Shown here piece after piece: positions 1 to 6,355 of a stretch of DNA of 43,578 bases. The notes beneath the pieces were generated by a model. That model saw only the letters and a list, made by a program, of their open reading frames with translations, was not told where the DNA came from and made no database searches. Made by a program: the position numbers and the translations under genes. Each line of letters begins with the position of its first letter. The stretch's first letter is position 1. The stretch covers positions 1 to 43,578 of the IMG/VR virus record IMGVR_UViG_3300037485_000689. One strand, given 5' to 3'. Source of the DNA: a virus.

Positions 1-26
1 CATATAGGAAGATTACCGTTTCTTCG

Positions 27-119
27 TGGTCAGGACAGGTTCTGCCCCTGTATGTGTACCGAGTTATAGATTATGAGTACACTTAACCTTATTAGCGTCT
101 ACTATTCCGCCACCTAACC
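27..119 (-). tRNA. class II (Leu-like) tRNA-like gene with irregular anticodon arm
   Basis: Read on the minus strand, bases 119-113 pair with 34-28 as a 7-bp acceptor stem with one G-U. T8/G9 follow, then a D arm GCGGAATAGTAGACGC that matches the usual bacterial tRNA-Leu D arm apart from one missing loop G. The T arm has a perfect 5-bp stem (ACAGG/CCTGT), but its loop GGCAGAA lacks the usual TTC. The 43 bases between the D and T arms do not give a normal 5-bp/7-base anticodon arm. Options are GGTTA/TAACT around a 17-base loop, or GTGTAC/GTACAC closing a long hairpin, so no anticodon can be assigned. No CCA is encoded. It lies 14 bases downstream of the last gene of the minus-strand operon and is probably co-transcribed with it. 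It may be a degenerate or specialised tRNA. Confidence 0.5.
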
Positions 120-133
120 ATATTTTTATTTTA

Positions 134-499
134 TTATCTACTTATTACCATACCATTGTGAGTTAGTGTTACCTGACAAGGCATTTCCACATTCTCCACT
201 TGCTTGTGTCTTTTTCTCAACCTCTTACAATACTGCTCGTAAGTCCACTGGCAATCGTTTTTAATATTATAAGACTGCCATCTGTAAATCAATCCTTTAG
301 CGCAATTATGTGTTAAATCGTACACTATGTCTCTGATATTGAAGTAGTAGTGCTCAAAATATTTTACAATATTCCCAGATTCTTGAGCCATATTGTAATC
401 AAAACTAATTTTTTGCTTCTTTATAAACTCATCAATATATCCTGTGCATATGCGCTCGTACTGAAAGTTTAATGTGGATATAGTTTCTTTGCGTGTCAT
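134..499 (-). CDS. hypothetical early protein, 121 aa
   Basis: I do not recognise this family. The protein is basic and rich in Tyr, Lys and aromatic residues. It has no signal peptide, membrane segment or obvious catalytic motif. The central part (about residues 35-75) looks helical and the C-terminal third is very basic (a KRLRKRHK stretch near residues 91-98), so nucleic-acid contact is possible but only inferred. It starts two bases after the stop of the metallophosphoesterase gene, so it is the third gene of the leftward operon driven from the promoter near 2038-2068. The tRNA-like sequence follows 14 bases after its stop. Confidence 0.75.
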   Translation of the reverse strand: MTRKETISTLNFQYERICTGYIDEFIKKQKISFDYNMAQESGNIVKYFEHYYFNIRDIVYDLTHNCAKGLIYRWQSYNIKNDCQWTYEQYCKRLRKRHKQVENVEMPCQVTLTHNGMVISR

Positions 500-501
500 A
501 A

Positions 502-1713
502 TTAAAAGATATAATCGTGATTACTAATTTGTCCGTTTATATAATAGTTCCTAAAACTAAATCCGCTCATACTATTCTGAAAGTTAGTCTTAACCCAATT
601 ACTTGGTGGAGCAAAGCTTGGAAAGTTATGATATTGGAACTTAGTACTACAAGACTTATCAACTAACAGCTGATGACTATCTCCTTTATCAAATTCTATT
701 ATCATATCTTTCTTAGATAAATAATTTTGGTCGATAAAATGCGATATAACCTTGATAATCTTATCATTAATTTGCGGTTTAAAACCAAACTTCATAGTTC
801 CACCATCCTTACCGTGGCACTCAATAATACAAAATTTATCCATAACAATATAATAATCCATAAACTTTCTTTGTATGTTTATTGTCACGTTGTTTGGATA
901 TTTAAGTTCTATATAAGTCTTGAAAGCTGAGTTAACTATATAAGAGAAAGCTCCAGAGTGATTATCATCTGTAATATTATTACAAACAATTTTATCGTAA
1001 TAAGGAATTAAAATATCTATCATTTTGATTTTAAACCTTAATCCAACATCAAAAGCTTTTTGATTATCCATGTTTTGTGGTAGGTGATGTTCCCTTCTTA
1101 TTGTCATTCCATCCCAGCCGTCCATAAAATCTCCTAAATCACTGATATACAAAGTATTAAACTTTTTGTGCTCTAGTATCCACTTAATTGCTATTGTTAA
1201 TCTATTGCTTAATTGTTCTTCGTCCCACTTACCTTCATACAAAGCAAAACCATCCTTATCAACACACATTCCAACGTGAGCGTCAGTATAAATAAACCTG
1301 TCAAATCCATAAATACTATCAACTGAAGGTTCTAATACAATAGGCTCTATTTTATCCTTAAATATTGACAGAAAATCTATTTCCTTAAAATCTACCTCAC
1401 TATCCTCTGTCTTTATATAATTAGGGTTCTTTACAAATACCGAAAAGTCCTTATTTCTTTTATCCCAGTAGTGAGGAACATCTTGACTAGCCATATTTAC
1501 AGCATCAGAAACTTCGTAATCTCCCTCATGCTTGTCTAGAATCCTATTTCTATTCCTTCTTACATAAGTCCTCAATAACTCAACTTGATACTTATCTTCT
1601 TCTCCTATAACTAATCTAGCTACTTGAATATCAGATAATGACTCATTTTCAGTTAAAAACTTCTTGATATTATCATCGTAAGAAGCCCATTGTGATGTTG
1701 ATTTATTTGCCAT
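502..1713 (-). CDS. calcineurin-like metallophosphoesterase, 403 aa
   Basis: The protein carries the metal-binding signatures of the metallophosphoesterase superfamily in order: D144-x-H146 in YTDAHVG, G194-D195 in the ISDLGDFMDG segment with D198 nearby, N251-H252 (DDNH), H300 in ECHGKDGG and H347 in KGDSHQL. These residues would hold a two-metal centre for phosphomono- or phosphodiester hydrolysis. Residues about 7-60 look like a helix-turn-helix, which is common at the front of phage versions and suggests a nucleic-acid substrate. The closest analogy is to SbcD/Mre11-like or phage DNA-processing phosphoesterases, but the substrate is not evident. Gene order is DUF3310, this gene, unknown protein, with spacings of 8 and 2 bases. 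Its early-operon position fits a role in DNA metabolism or host takeover. Confidence 0.85.
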   Translation of the reverse strand: MANKSTSQWASYDDNIKKFLTENESLSDIQVARLVIGEEDKYQVELLRTYVRRNRNRILDKHEGDYEVSDAVNMASQDVPHYWDKRNKDFSVFVKNPNYIKTEDSEVDFKEIDFLSIFKDKIEPIVLEPSVDSIYGFDRFIYTDAHVGMCVDKDGFALYEGKWDEEQLSNRLTIAIKWILEHKKFNTLYISDLGDFMDGWDGMTIRREHHLPQNMDNQKAFDVGLRFKIKMIDILIPYYDKIVCNNITDDNHSGAFSYIVNSAFKTYIELKYPNNVTINIQRKFMDYYIVMDKFCIIECHGKDGGTMKFGFKPQINDKIIKVISHFIDQNYLSKKDMIIEFDKGDSHQLLVDKSCSTKFQYHNFPSFAPPSNWVKTNFQNSMSGFSFRNYYINGQISNHDYIF

Positions 1714-1721
1714 ATGTTTTT

Positions 1722-2015
1722 TTATAAGTAAGATTCTGCTATTCTTTTTAATTGATTTTCTTGCTCTTCTCTTAGCTGAATTTCCATCTCCTCAATTATA
1801 TTTGACTTACTTTTCATATTATCAACTTCTCTTTGTAAGTTCCACAATGCTTTTTCTAAGTCTTCAAGTTTATTTCCTTTTTTACCTGCTCTTAACACAT
1901 ACTTTATAGTATTGCCTAACATAAAGTTTAGGTCGTAGTGCTCTATAATCTTGATAGGTTCAAATGGATTATCTTTGCCTCCGTAATGTACTGGGTGATT
2001 GACTTTATTCTCCAT
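1722..2015 (-). CDS. DUF3310 family protein, about 97 aa
   Basis: The N-terminal half has the DUF3310 pattern: VNHPVHYGG, then a short segment ending in EHYDL, then LGNTIKYVLRAGKKG and DLEKALWNLQRE. The family is small, widespread in tailed phages and often labelled a nucleotide kinase-like protein without proof. The C-terminal 30 residues are a charged helix. The reading frame opens 12 codons earlier at 2051, but that upstream ATG overlaps the -7 promoter box (2038-2045), so transcripts would start inside it. I therefore place the start at 2015, whose A-rich leader (CAAAATAAATAATAGAAATAAT) is like other leaders in this phage. It is the first gene of the leftward operon. Confidence 0.85.
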   Translation of the reverse strand: MENKVNHPVHYGGKDNPFEPIKIIEHYDLNFMLGNTIKYVLRAGKKGNKLEDLEKALWNLQREVDNMKSKSNIIEEMEIQLREEQENQLKRIAESYL

Positions 2016-2037
2016 ATTATTTCTATTATTTATTTTG

Positions 2038-2068
2038 CAAATATATTTCATAAAATGAGAAAAACAAA
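2038..2068 (-). promoter_or_regulatory. Bacteroidota promoter for the leftward operon
   Basis: On the minus strand there is a -33 box TTTG (2068-2065), a 19-base spacer and a perfect -7 box TATATTTG (2045-2038) followed by C. The start codon at 2015 is 22 bases downstream of the box. This is the best consensus match on the minus strand. Confidence 0.85.
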
Positions 2069-2070
2069 TT

Positions 2071-2090
2071 TATTTTAAATTATTTTAAAT
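2071..2090. repeat. tandem TATTTTAAAT repeat in divergent control region
   Basis: Two exact head-to-tail copies of TATTTTAAAT, followed by TATTATTATT, sit directly upstream of the minus-strand -33 box and between the two divergent promoters. This could be an UP-like element, a regulator binding site or an AT-rich unwinding site. No function is proven by the sequence. Confidence 0.6.
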
Positions 2091-2159
2091 TATTATTATT
2101 GTGGTGTATATGCTAATAATTTTAATTGATTGATTTTCATTAAAAGTTAAAAATAAAAC

Positions 2160-2189
2160 TTGTTGGTTTAAAATACTAAACTACATTTG
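2160..2189 (+). promoter_or_regulatory. Bacteroidota promoter for the replication operon
   Basis: -33 box TTG (2160-2162), 19-base spacer, -7 box TACATTTG (2182-2189). Only four bases separate the box from the ATG at 2194, so the transcript should start at or almost at the start codon. Confidence 0.8.
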
Positions 2190-2193
2190 CCAC

Positions 2194-2337
2194 ATGGAAA
2201 ATATAGAAAATTATAAAAGCGTTTTAGAATACGCCAAGGAAAAAAGTATAAGCGTTCAAGCTGTATACCAAGCAATATCAAGAAAGACCTTAGATTGCAT
2301 TAAGCTAGGCAAAACTATTTTAGTAAAGGTTAAATAA
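2194..2337 (+). CDS. small HTH-like DNA-binding protein, 47 aa
   Basis: This short frame encodes a 47-residue protein. Its middle (EYAKEKSISVQAVYQAISRK) reads as helix-turn-helix followed by a short hydrophobic strand pair (LDCIKLGKTILVKV). This is the layout of MerR/excisionase-type winged helices and of the small HTH proteins often found first in Bacteroidota phage replication operons. It begins four bases after a consensus -7 box and ends 14 bases before the replication organiser gene. It may regulate the divergent promoters just upstream. The HTH reading is from pattern only. Confidence 0.7.
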   Translation: MENIENYKSVLEYAKEKSISVQAVYQAISRKTLDCIKLGKTILVKVK

Positions 2338-2351
2338 AAAAATAACAAATC

Positions 2352-2987
2352 ATGGCGGAGAATAAAAAATCATTTTTACTTTATTGTGATATAATTTACA
2401 CAATAGAAAAGCTAACAGACGAGCAGGCAGGAAAACTTTTAAAACATACTTTAAAATATGTAAACGATTTAAATCCAATTCCAGAAGATATACTAACCGA
2501 AGTTGCTTTTGAGCCTATAAAACAATCTTTAAAAAGGGATTTACTTAAATACGAGGGAATTAGAGTAAAGAATAAGGAGAATGCAGATAAAAGATGGGCG
2601 GATAAAAATAATGCGACCGCATCCGACCGCATCCCATCGGATACCAAAAATGCCGATAGTGATAGTGATAGTGATATAGTAAAAAGTATTATAAATTGGA
2701 CTGAGCTTTTAAAGTTCTTTAATTCTAAAACCAATAAAAACTGCAAGGTTATACCAACAAAAGCTAAAACTGCTTTTACTGCTAGGCTAAAAGAAGGTTA
2801 CAGTAAACAAGATTTTGCTACAGCTATACAGAACTGTGCGGCAGACGAGTTTCATATAAACAATCCTCATCATCTAACTCTAGAGTTTATAAGCAGACAG
2901 GATAAACTAGATAAATACTTAAATATTGGAGATAAACCAAAAAACGCAGAAAAACAAAATCCTAAAAACCTAAGAGTAGTAATATGA
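2352..2987 (+). CDS. DUF6291/DnaD-type replication organiser, 211 aa
   Basis: Residues 1-85 match the DUF6291 pattern common in Bacteroidota phages: SFLLYCDIIYTIEKL, a hydrophobic helical core and the closing ENADKRW motif. A flexible linker (about 86-112) contains a Ser-Asp repeat encoded by a GATAGT repeat. Residues about 115-195 resemble the C-terminal domain of phage replisome organisers: a WTELLKFFNSKTNK segment, ARLKEGYSKQDF and a helix ending in KLDKYLN. Such proteins bind the origin or load helicase. The stop overlaps the start of the helicase gene by four bases (ATGA), consistent with coupled translation of an organiser-helicase pair. The exact role is inferred from the family and position. 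Confidence 0.8.
   Translation: MAENKKSFLLYCDIIYTIEKLTDEQAGKLLKHTLKYVNDLNPIPEDILTEVAFEPIKQSLKRDLLKYEGIRVKNKENADKRWADKNNATASDRIPSDTKNADSDSDSDIVKSIINWTELLKFFNSKTNKNCKVIPTKAKTAFTARLKEGYSKQDFATAIQNCAADEFHINNPHHLTLEFISRQDKLDKYLNIGDKPKNAEKQNPKNLRVVI
2655..2676 (+). repeat. GATAGT microsatellite in the replication organiser gene
   Basis: Three and a half tandem copies of GATAGT encode the Asp-Ser alternation in the linker of the 211-aa organiser. Because the unit is six bases, slippage would change linker length without breaking the frame. Confidence 0.75.
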
Positions 2988-3979
2988 AAGTCAAAAGAAT
3001 TAACGATGTAACAGAACAGCTATTCGACTTACATAAAAACAATACAGCAAATTTACTAAGCACTGGTTTTAAAACTTTAGACAATTATTATCAAGTTAGA
3101 CCTAGTAATACTACCATCATTTACGGCTACCCTAGTGCAGGTAAGAGTGAGTTTGCTATGCAATTACTTATAGGTCTTACAGTTAAGTACGGAAAGAAGC
3201 ATTTAATCTATACACCTGAGACAGGAACGGCAGAGGAAATATTCTCCGAGATAGCACACTCATTAACAGGTAAAAGCTTTGATAAAAGATTTCCTAATTA
3301 CATCACAGAAGCTGAAATCTACAGGGTACAACCTTTTATTCAAGAACATTTTGCAGTTATTGAGGACGATGGAGTAAACGGATTGAGTCTTGATAATTAT
3401 TTTGAGTTAGCTAGAGAAGTGAAGAGGGACAGAGGTCTAGACTGCACTTTACTAGACAACTTCAACGATTTAGAGCACAGTGCATCAGATTTAGCCAATA
3501 TTGCATCTTATCTTCCTGTCTTTCTTCCTAAATGGAACAAGTTTTCTAAGATAGAGAACCTGCATTCTTTTATGATATGTCACGCAAGAAACCCTACAGG
3601 TGTCAAGTCTGGCGAGTTACCAAAAGCACCAAGTGTATTTGAGATAAATGGCGGTCAGGCTTGGTATGCTAAGGCTCAGAGTTTAATCTGTGTTGATAGA
3701 CCCTATGAAGAGATAAATGGATTAATGCAACAGTCAAATACGGCAAACATTGATGTTAAAAAGATTAAACCTAAGATTGTAGGTAAAAAAGGATTAGTGC
3801 CTTTAGAGTTTGAGTTTAGTAAGAAGTGCTACAACGAGACAGTTGATGGTCGTATACTTAGAATAGATACTGGATTTAAAAACTCGTATCAAGTTCCAGA
3901 AGAAACTAAAAAGAAGATAGGCGAGAAGATAGTTACGCAAGCAAGTTTTGATTTACCAGAAGATTACACCCCTTTTTAA
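2984..3979 (+). CDS. DnaB-type replicative helicase (RecA-like ATPase), 331 aa
   Basis: The Walker A motif is GYPSAGKSEF with K54. The Walker B strand is CTLLDNFNDL with D158. A segment MICHARNP near residue 205 fits the DnaB H3-like sensor histidine region. ETGTAEEIF after the second strand carries a candidate catalytic glutamate. The length matches the C-terminal ATPase domain alone, so the DnaB N-terminal primase-contact domain is missing. This short form is common in phages, and the 211-aa organiser just upstream may supply loading. It should unwind DNA at the phage fork. The gene overlaps its upstream partner by four bases and is followed two bases later by a small unknown gene. Confidence 0.87.
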   Translation: MKVKRINDVTEQLFDLHKNNTANLLSTGFKTLDNYYQVRPSNTTIIYGYPSAGKSEFAMQLLIGLTVKYGKKHLIYTPETGTAEEIFSEIAHSLTGKSFDKRFPNYITEAEIYRVQPFIQEHFAVIEDDGVNGLSLDNYFELAREVKRDRGLDCTLLDNFNDLEHSASDLANIASYLPVFLPKWNKFSKIENLHSFMICHARNPTGVKSGELPKAPSVFEINGGQAWYAKAQSLICVDRPYEEINGLMQQSNTANIDVKKIKPKIVGKKGLVPLEFEFSKKCYNETVDGRILRIDTGFKNSYQVPEETKKKIGEKIVTQASFDLPEDYTPF

Positions 3980-3981
3980 AT

Positions 3982-4377
3982 ATGACACTAGAAGAATATA
4001 AAGAAATACAAAAAGTAAGAGCAGACGATTATAAGGTAATGGTCAAAAAGGTTGAAGAGTACTTTGCCTTATTTTCAACTAACACTAGAAACGTAGAGCT
4101 GTACGCAGAATTCTGGGAGTTCAATGAGTTTATAGAGACTTTTGAGCTGAAAGCTATGAAAGCAGAAGGAAAGCAAAAGGAGAACGCCCTAGAGCACTTA
4201 AAGACTCTTTACCGTATGCAGGAGTTTAATGCAAAGGTATTTGCTAGGTTTAATTACGAGAATGTCTTGCTAAATGCAAAGGCTAAGAGGTTGCAAAAGG
4301 AGCAATTCATCTTCCTAGATGAAATTAAAGATTTAAAGGAACAAATAGAACTTACAGAAAAAATACAAAACTTATAA
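3982..4377 (+). CDS. hypothetical helical protein, 131 aa
   Basis: I do not recognise this family. The protein is almost entirely helical and charged (Glu/Lys rich), with heptad-like hydrophobic spacing from about residue 45 to the end, consistent with a coiled coil. It has no cysteine, signal peptide or membrane segment. It lies two bases after the helicase stop and 10 bases before the next gene, so it belongs to the replication operon. A structural or helicase-accessory role is possible but not shown. Confidence 0.75.
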   Translation: MTLEEYKEIQKVRADDYKVMVKKVEEYFALFSTNTRNVELYAEFWEFNEFIETFELKAMKAEGKQKENALEHLKTLYRMQEFNAKVFARFNYENVLLNAKAKRLQKEQFIFLDEIKDLKEQIELTEKIQNL

Positions 4378-4387
4378 GAAATAACAC

Positions 4388-4819
4388 ATGAAAAAAAATC
4401 TAAATTACAAAGAATGCTCTTTTATCCTAAATAGGTCTGAGGAATATTGCCAAGGTCTTATGATGAAAGAACAAGGCAAGATGGGTATCCACAAGGATTT
4501 AACTCCAAAAGAATTTAAGGAAGAGATTGCGTCTTGGAGAATCTCAGTAGACAGATTATCAGAGATAACCAAGATAGATGTAGCTCATTTACTGGAGGAT
4601 ATTAACAAGAACTTCTTTAGAAACGAGGTTTGCGTTGAGTACTTACTAAAGAAAGTAAATCAGAAGTTTAAACCAAATGCAAAGACTGGTGCTTACCCTA
4701 TTTCAATAGTTATTCCTGAAGAAATCACAACTTTTATGGACGAGGAAAACCAAAAGAGATGTATAAAGGTATTAGAGGAAAGAGTTAGTAAAAATGTTAA
4801 TTTTAAAATAGTTCAATAG
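4388..4819 (+). CDS. hypothetical protein of the replication operon, 143 aa
   Basis: Unknown family. Residues 1-35 (NYKECSFILNRSEEYCQGLM) contain two cysteines. The middle is helical (about 40-90), and the last 40 residues look like a small alpha/beta unit (YPISIVIPEEI, then a helix and VNFKIVQ). No catalytic motif is visible. It is preceded by the A-rich leader AAGAAATAACAC without a Shine-Dalgarno sequence, and its neighbours are within 12 bases on both sides. The operon context suggests a role in DNA replication or early takeover, but nothing in the protein proves it. Confidence 0.75.
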   Translation: MKKNLNYKECSFILNRSEEYCQGLMMKEQGKMGIHKDLTPKEFKEEIASWRISVDRLSEITKIDVAHLLEDINKNFFRNEVCVEYLLKKVNQKFKPNAKTGAYPISIVIPEEITTFMDEENQKRCIKVLEERVSKNVNFKIVQ

Positions 4820-4830
4820 AAAAAAAATAT

Positions 4831-5205
4831 ATGATAACAAAATCACAATGGGCAGCAATGTCAGAAGAAGAAAAAGACAAGATTATGACTAATATCAGGA
4901 TATCCATGGTTGGTTTACACGCCACACTAAACGCTGCCAAACACTATAAAGATTTTATAAAAGAATACGAGGTCGGAATAGGCAATAAGAAGACTGTCAA
5001 GGTTTTAAAGGACGCTTTTTATAGTTTGGAGTACTTATTGACATTTATTGACGGTGCTTTTAGAGGAAGTAAGGAAGTTAAACAGGAGCACATGGATGCA
5101 GAAGAGGAGTTTACCTATAAAATTCTTGAGAACTTAGAGGACGAGTGTTTCCAGTTTGTCAATCACGAGATGGGTTTCAATATGATTAAAAAGGTTATTG
5201 GATGA
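4831..5205 (+). CDS. hypothetical helical protein, 124 aa
   Basis: Unknown family. The protein begins ITKSQWAAMSEEEKDKI and continues as a run of amphipathic helices, with an acidic stretch (HMDAEEEF) near residues 89-96 and a C-terminal segment FVNHEMGFNMIKKVIG. There is no membrane segment or known active-site pattern. Its stop overlaps the start of the next gene by four bases (ATGA), which suggests translational coupling with the 63-aa protein. Confidence 0.75.
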   Translation: MITKSQWAAMSEEEKDKIMTNIRISMVGLHATLNAAKHYKDFIKEYEVGIGNKKTVKVLKDAFYSLEYLLTFIDGAFRGSKEVKQEHMDAEEEFTYKILENLEDECFQFVNHEMGFNMIKKVIG

Positions 5206-5393
5206 TGGAAATTAGAATACTGAAGCAGGGTGCTTATGAGACGGACAAGGGAGAGAGAATAAAAATTATCGAAATATGGTATGGGGCTAATCCTCGTATC
5301 GTATTTCAAATAGGTGATACGGTTTATACAAGAAGCAGGGAAATATTTGAGGATGGAATCAGAAATAACAAAATAATTAAAAAACTTTATTGA
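5202..5393 (+). CDS. small beta-rich hypothetical protein, 63 aa
   Basis: Unknown family. The sequence looks like four to five short beta strands (EIRILKQGAYE, RIKIIEIWYG, RIVFQIGDTVYT) with a basic C-terminal tail NNKIIKKLY. It could be a small barrel (SH3-like), but that is only an impression. It begins MM, and the first ATG overlaps the previous stop by four bases. It is the last gene of the replication operon; the -33 box of the next promoter starts inside its stop region and a terminator follows about 70 bases later. Confidence 0.7.
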   Translation: MMEIRILKQGAYETDKGERIKIIEIWYGANPRIVFQIGDTVYTRSREIFEDGIRNNKIIKKLY

Positions 5394-5418
5394 AATGTGA
5401 AAAATGTTTTTATATTTG
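5390..5418 (+). promoter_or_regulatory. consensus promoter upstream of small RNA unit
   Basis: -33 box TTG (5390-5392), 18-base spacer, -7 box TATATTTG (5411-5418) followed by C. No gene starts in the usual distance; a terminator follows instead about 50 bases downstream. Confidence 0.8.
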
Positions 5419-5422
5419 CACC

Positions 5423-5498
5423 TGATTGGTGGATGTGATTAATCCAAGTTCTTCATGTGATTGAAAAAAGCTCAGTAGTAATATTGGGCTTTTTTTTG
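5423..5498 (+). ncRNA. predicted small RNA of about 75 nt (promoter-to-terminator unit)
   Basis: The start is inferred a few bases after the -7 box at 5411-5418 and the end is at the T-run of the terminator. The body has a 5-bp hairpin TGGAT/ATCCA with loop GTGATTA (about 5430-5446), then a single-stranded stretch and the terminator hairpin. No start codon with a sensible frame lies inside. It sits exactly between the replication and virion modules. Alternatives are a trans-acting regulatory RNA, a short attenuated leader, or a cis antitermination site. Confidence 0.55.
5464..5497 (+). terminator. rho-independent terminator after replication operon
   Basis: Stem 5464-5477 pairs with 5482-5495 around a GTAA (GNRA) tetraloop. 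The core AGCTCA/TTGGGCT is flanked by an A-run and a run of eight T. It ends both the replication operon and the predicted small RNA. Confidence 0.85.
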
Positions 5499-5512
5499 TT
5501 TGAATATATGAT

Positions 5513-5520
5513 TACATTTG
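5513..5520 (+). promoter_or_regulatory. -7 box of the first virion-gene promoter
   Basis: TACATTTG followed by C, 34 bases upstream of the ATG at 5555 and 16 bases after the terminator. No well-spaced -33 box is visible because the terminator T-run occupies that place; a TTTG at 5499-5502 is too close. Confidence 0.65.
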
Positions 5521-5554
5521 CATTATAATAAAGACAATTAAATCAATATTTTTT

Positions 5555-6355
5555 ATGATAGCACAAGCAATAGGAGCAGGTTTACAATTAGCAAATATGG
5601 GAATGTCTTGGCAGGCTCAAAAAGCTGCTGAAGCAAAAGCAGCCCAATTAGACGCTCAACCACTAGAGAAATACACCCCAGACTCAAGATTAAATAGTTT
5701 CTATCAGCAAGCAGTTGCTGGTGTTGCTAACCCACAAGGATACACAGGAGCAGAAACAGCAGGATATAAATCTCGCTTAGCTGAATTAATAAATTCTAGA
5801 AACTATAACGCTAATAAAATAGGTGGTGGTCAGTTATCAGGAGCTATTGGAGCTATGAGTAACGCAGAATCTATAAACGCTTTAAATCAATTTAGCGGTA
5901 ACGATGCTGCTCTAAGAAGAAGCGCATTTAACGCTGCCATGGGTAGACAACAAAGTGCTATGAATGAGTACAATAGACTTGGAATTATGAACACTCAAAC
6001 AGCTTTACAAAGAAGATTAATGAAGGAGCAGGCTCTGGGTCAGGCTATTCAAAGCAATAAGGCTATGATAGGAAATAGCTTGAATAATATAGGCGGAGAT
6101 TTAATGGGTTACGGTATGACTAAGGATTTGATGGCACAAAGATTAGCTGGAACTAATCCTGCAACCACCACAGGAAGTCCTAGTGCTGATTTGGCAAGAA
6201 CTTATTTTGGAACAGGCGGTAAAATGAAATTAGGAAACAGGTTTGGAAATTATGCAAGACCAATTGCAGGAAATTCTATGTTCCCTCAACCTGAAGAATA
6301 TTACAAAACACCATACACTGCAACAGAAGGTATGGATTATAACAACTTTGAATAA
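5555..6355 (+). CDS. candidate internal virion / DNA pilot-like protein, 266 aa
   Basis: The protein begins with a hydrophobic glycine-rich helix (AIGAGLQLANMGMSW) followed by Ala/Gln-rich helices with little sequence complexity. It ends in a Gly/Tyr/Pro-rich tail. This is the usual look of small phage ejection or pilot proteins such as the gp14-like or VP2-like proteins, in which the N-terminal helix contacts membrane. It is the first gene of the virion module and overlaps the next by one base (TAATG). Two still larger candidate ejection proteins follow. No specific family can be named; the role is from composition and position. Confidence 0.6.
   Translation: MIAQAIGAGLQLANMGMSWQAQKAAEAKAAQLDAQPLEKYTPDSRLNSFYQQAVAGVANPQGYTGAETAGYKSRLAELINSRNYNANKIGGGQLSGAIGAMSNAESINALNQFSGNDAALRRSAFNAAMGRQQSAMNEYNRLGIMNTQTALQRRLMKEQALGQAIQSNKAMIGNSLNNIGGDLMGYGMTKDLMAQRLAGTNPATTTGSPSADLARTYFGTGGKMKLGNRFGNYARPIAGNSMFPQPEEYYKTPYTATEGMDYNNFE

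Noticed and set aside
1-93. Open frame on the plus strand that would join the truncated last gene if the window were circular
   Set aside because: The joined product would be only about 50 aa and loses the expected LamG-type continuation after AHNG. The same bases fold as a tRNA-like sequence on the minus strand, so circular continuity is not supported.
2101-2160. Origin of replication in the divergent region
   Set aside because: AT-rich with short repeats, but no iteron set or clear DnaA-type boxes; kept only as a possibility in the findings.
2396-2746. Antisense frame opposite the replication organiser
   Set aside because: Ser/Phe/Leu-rich product typical of a complement frame, no promoter or leader, and the plus-strand gene has clear family motifs.
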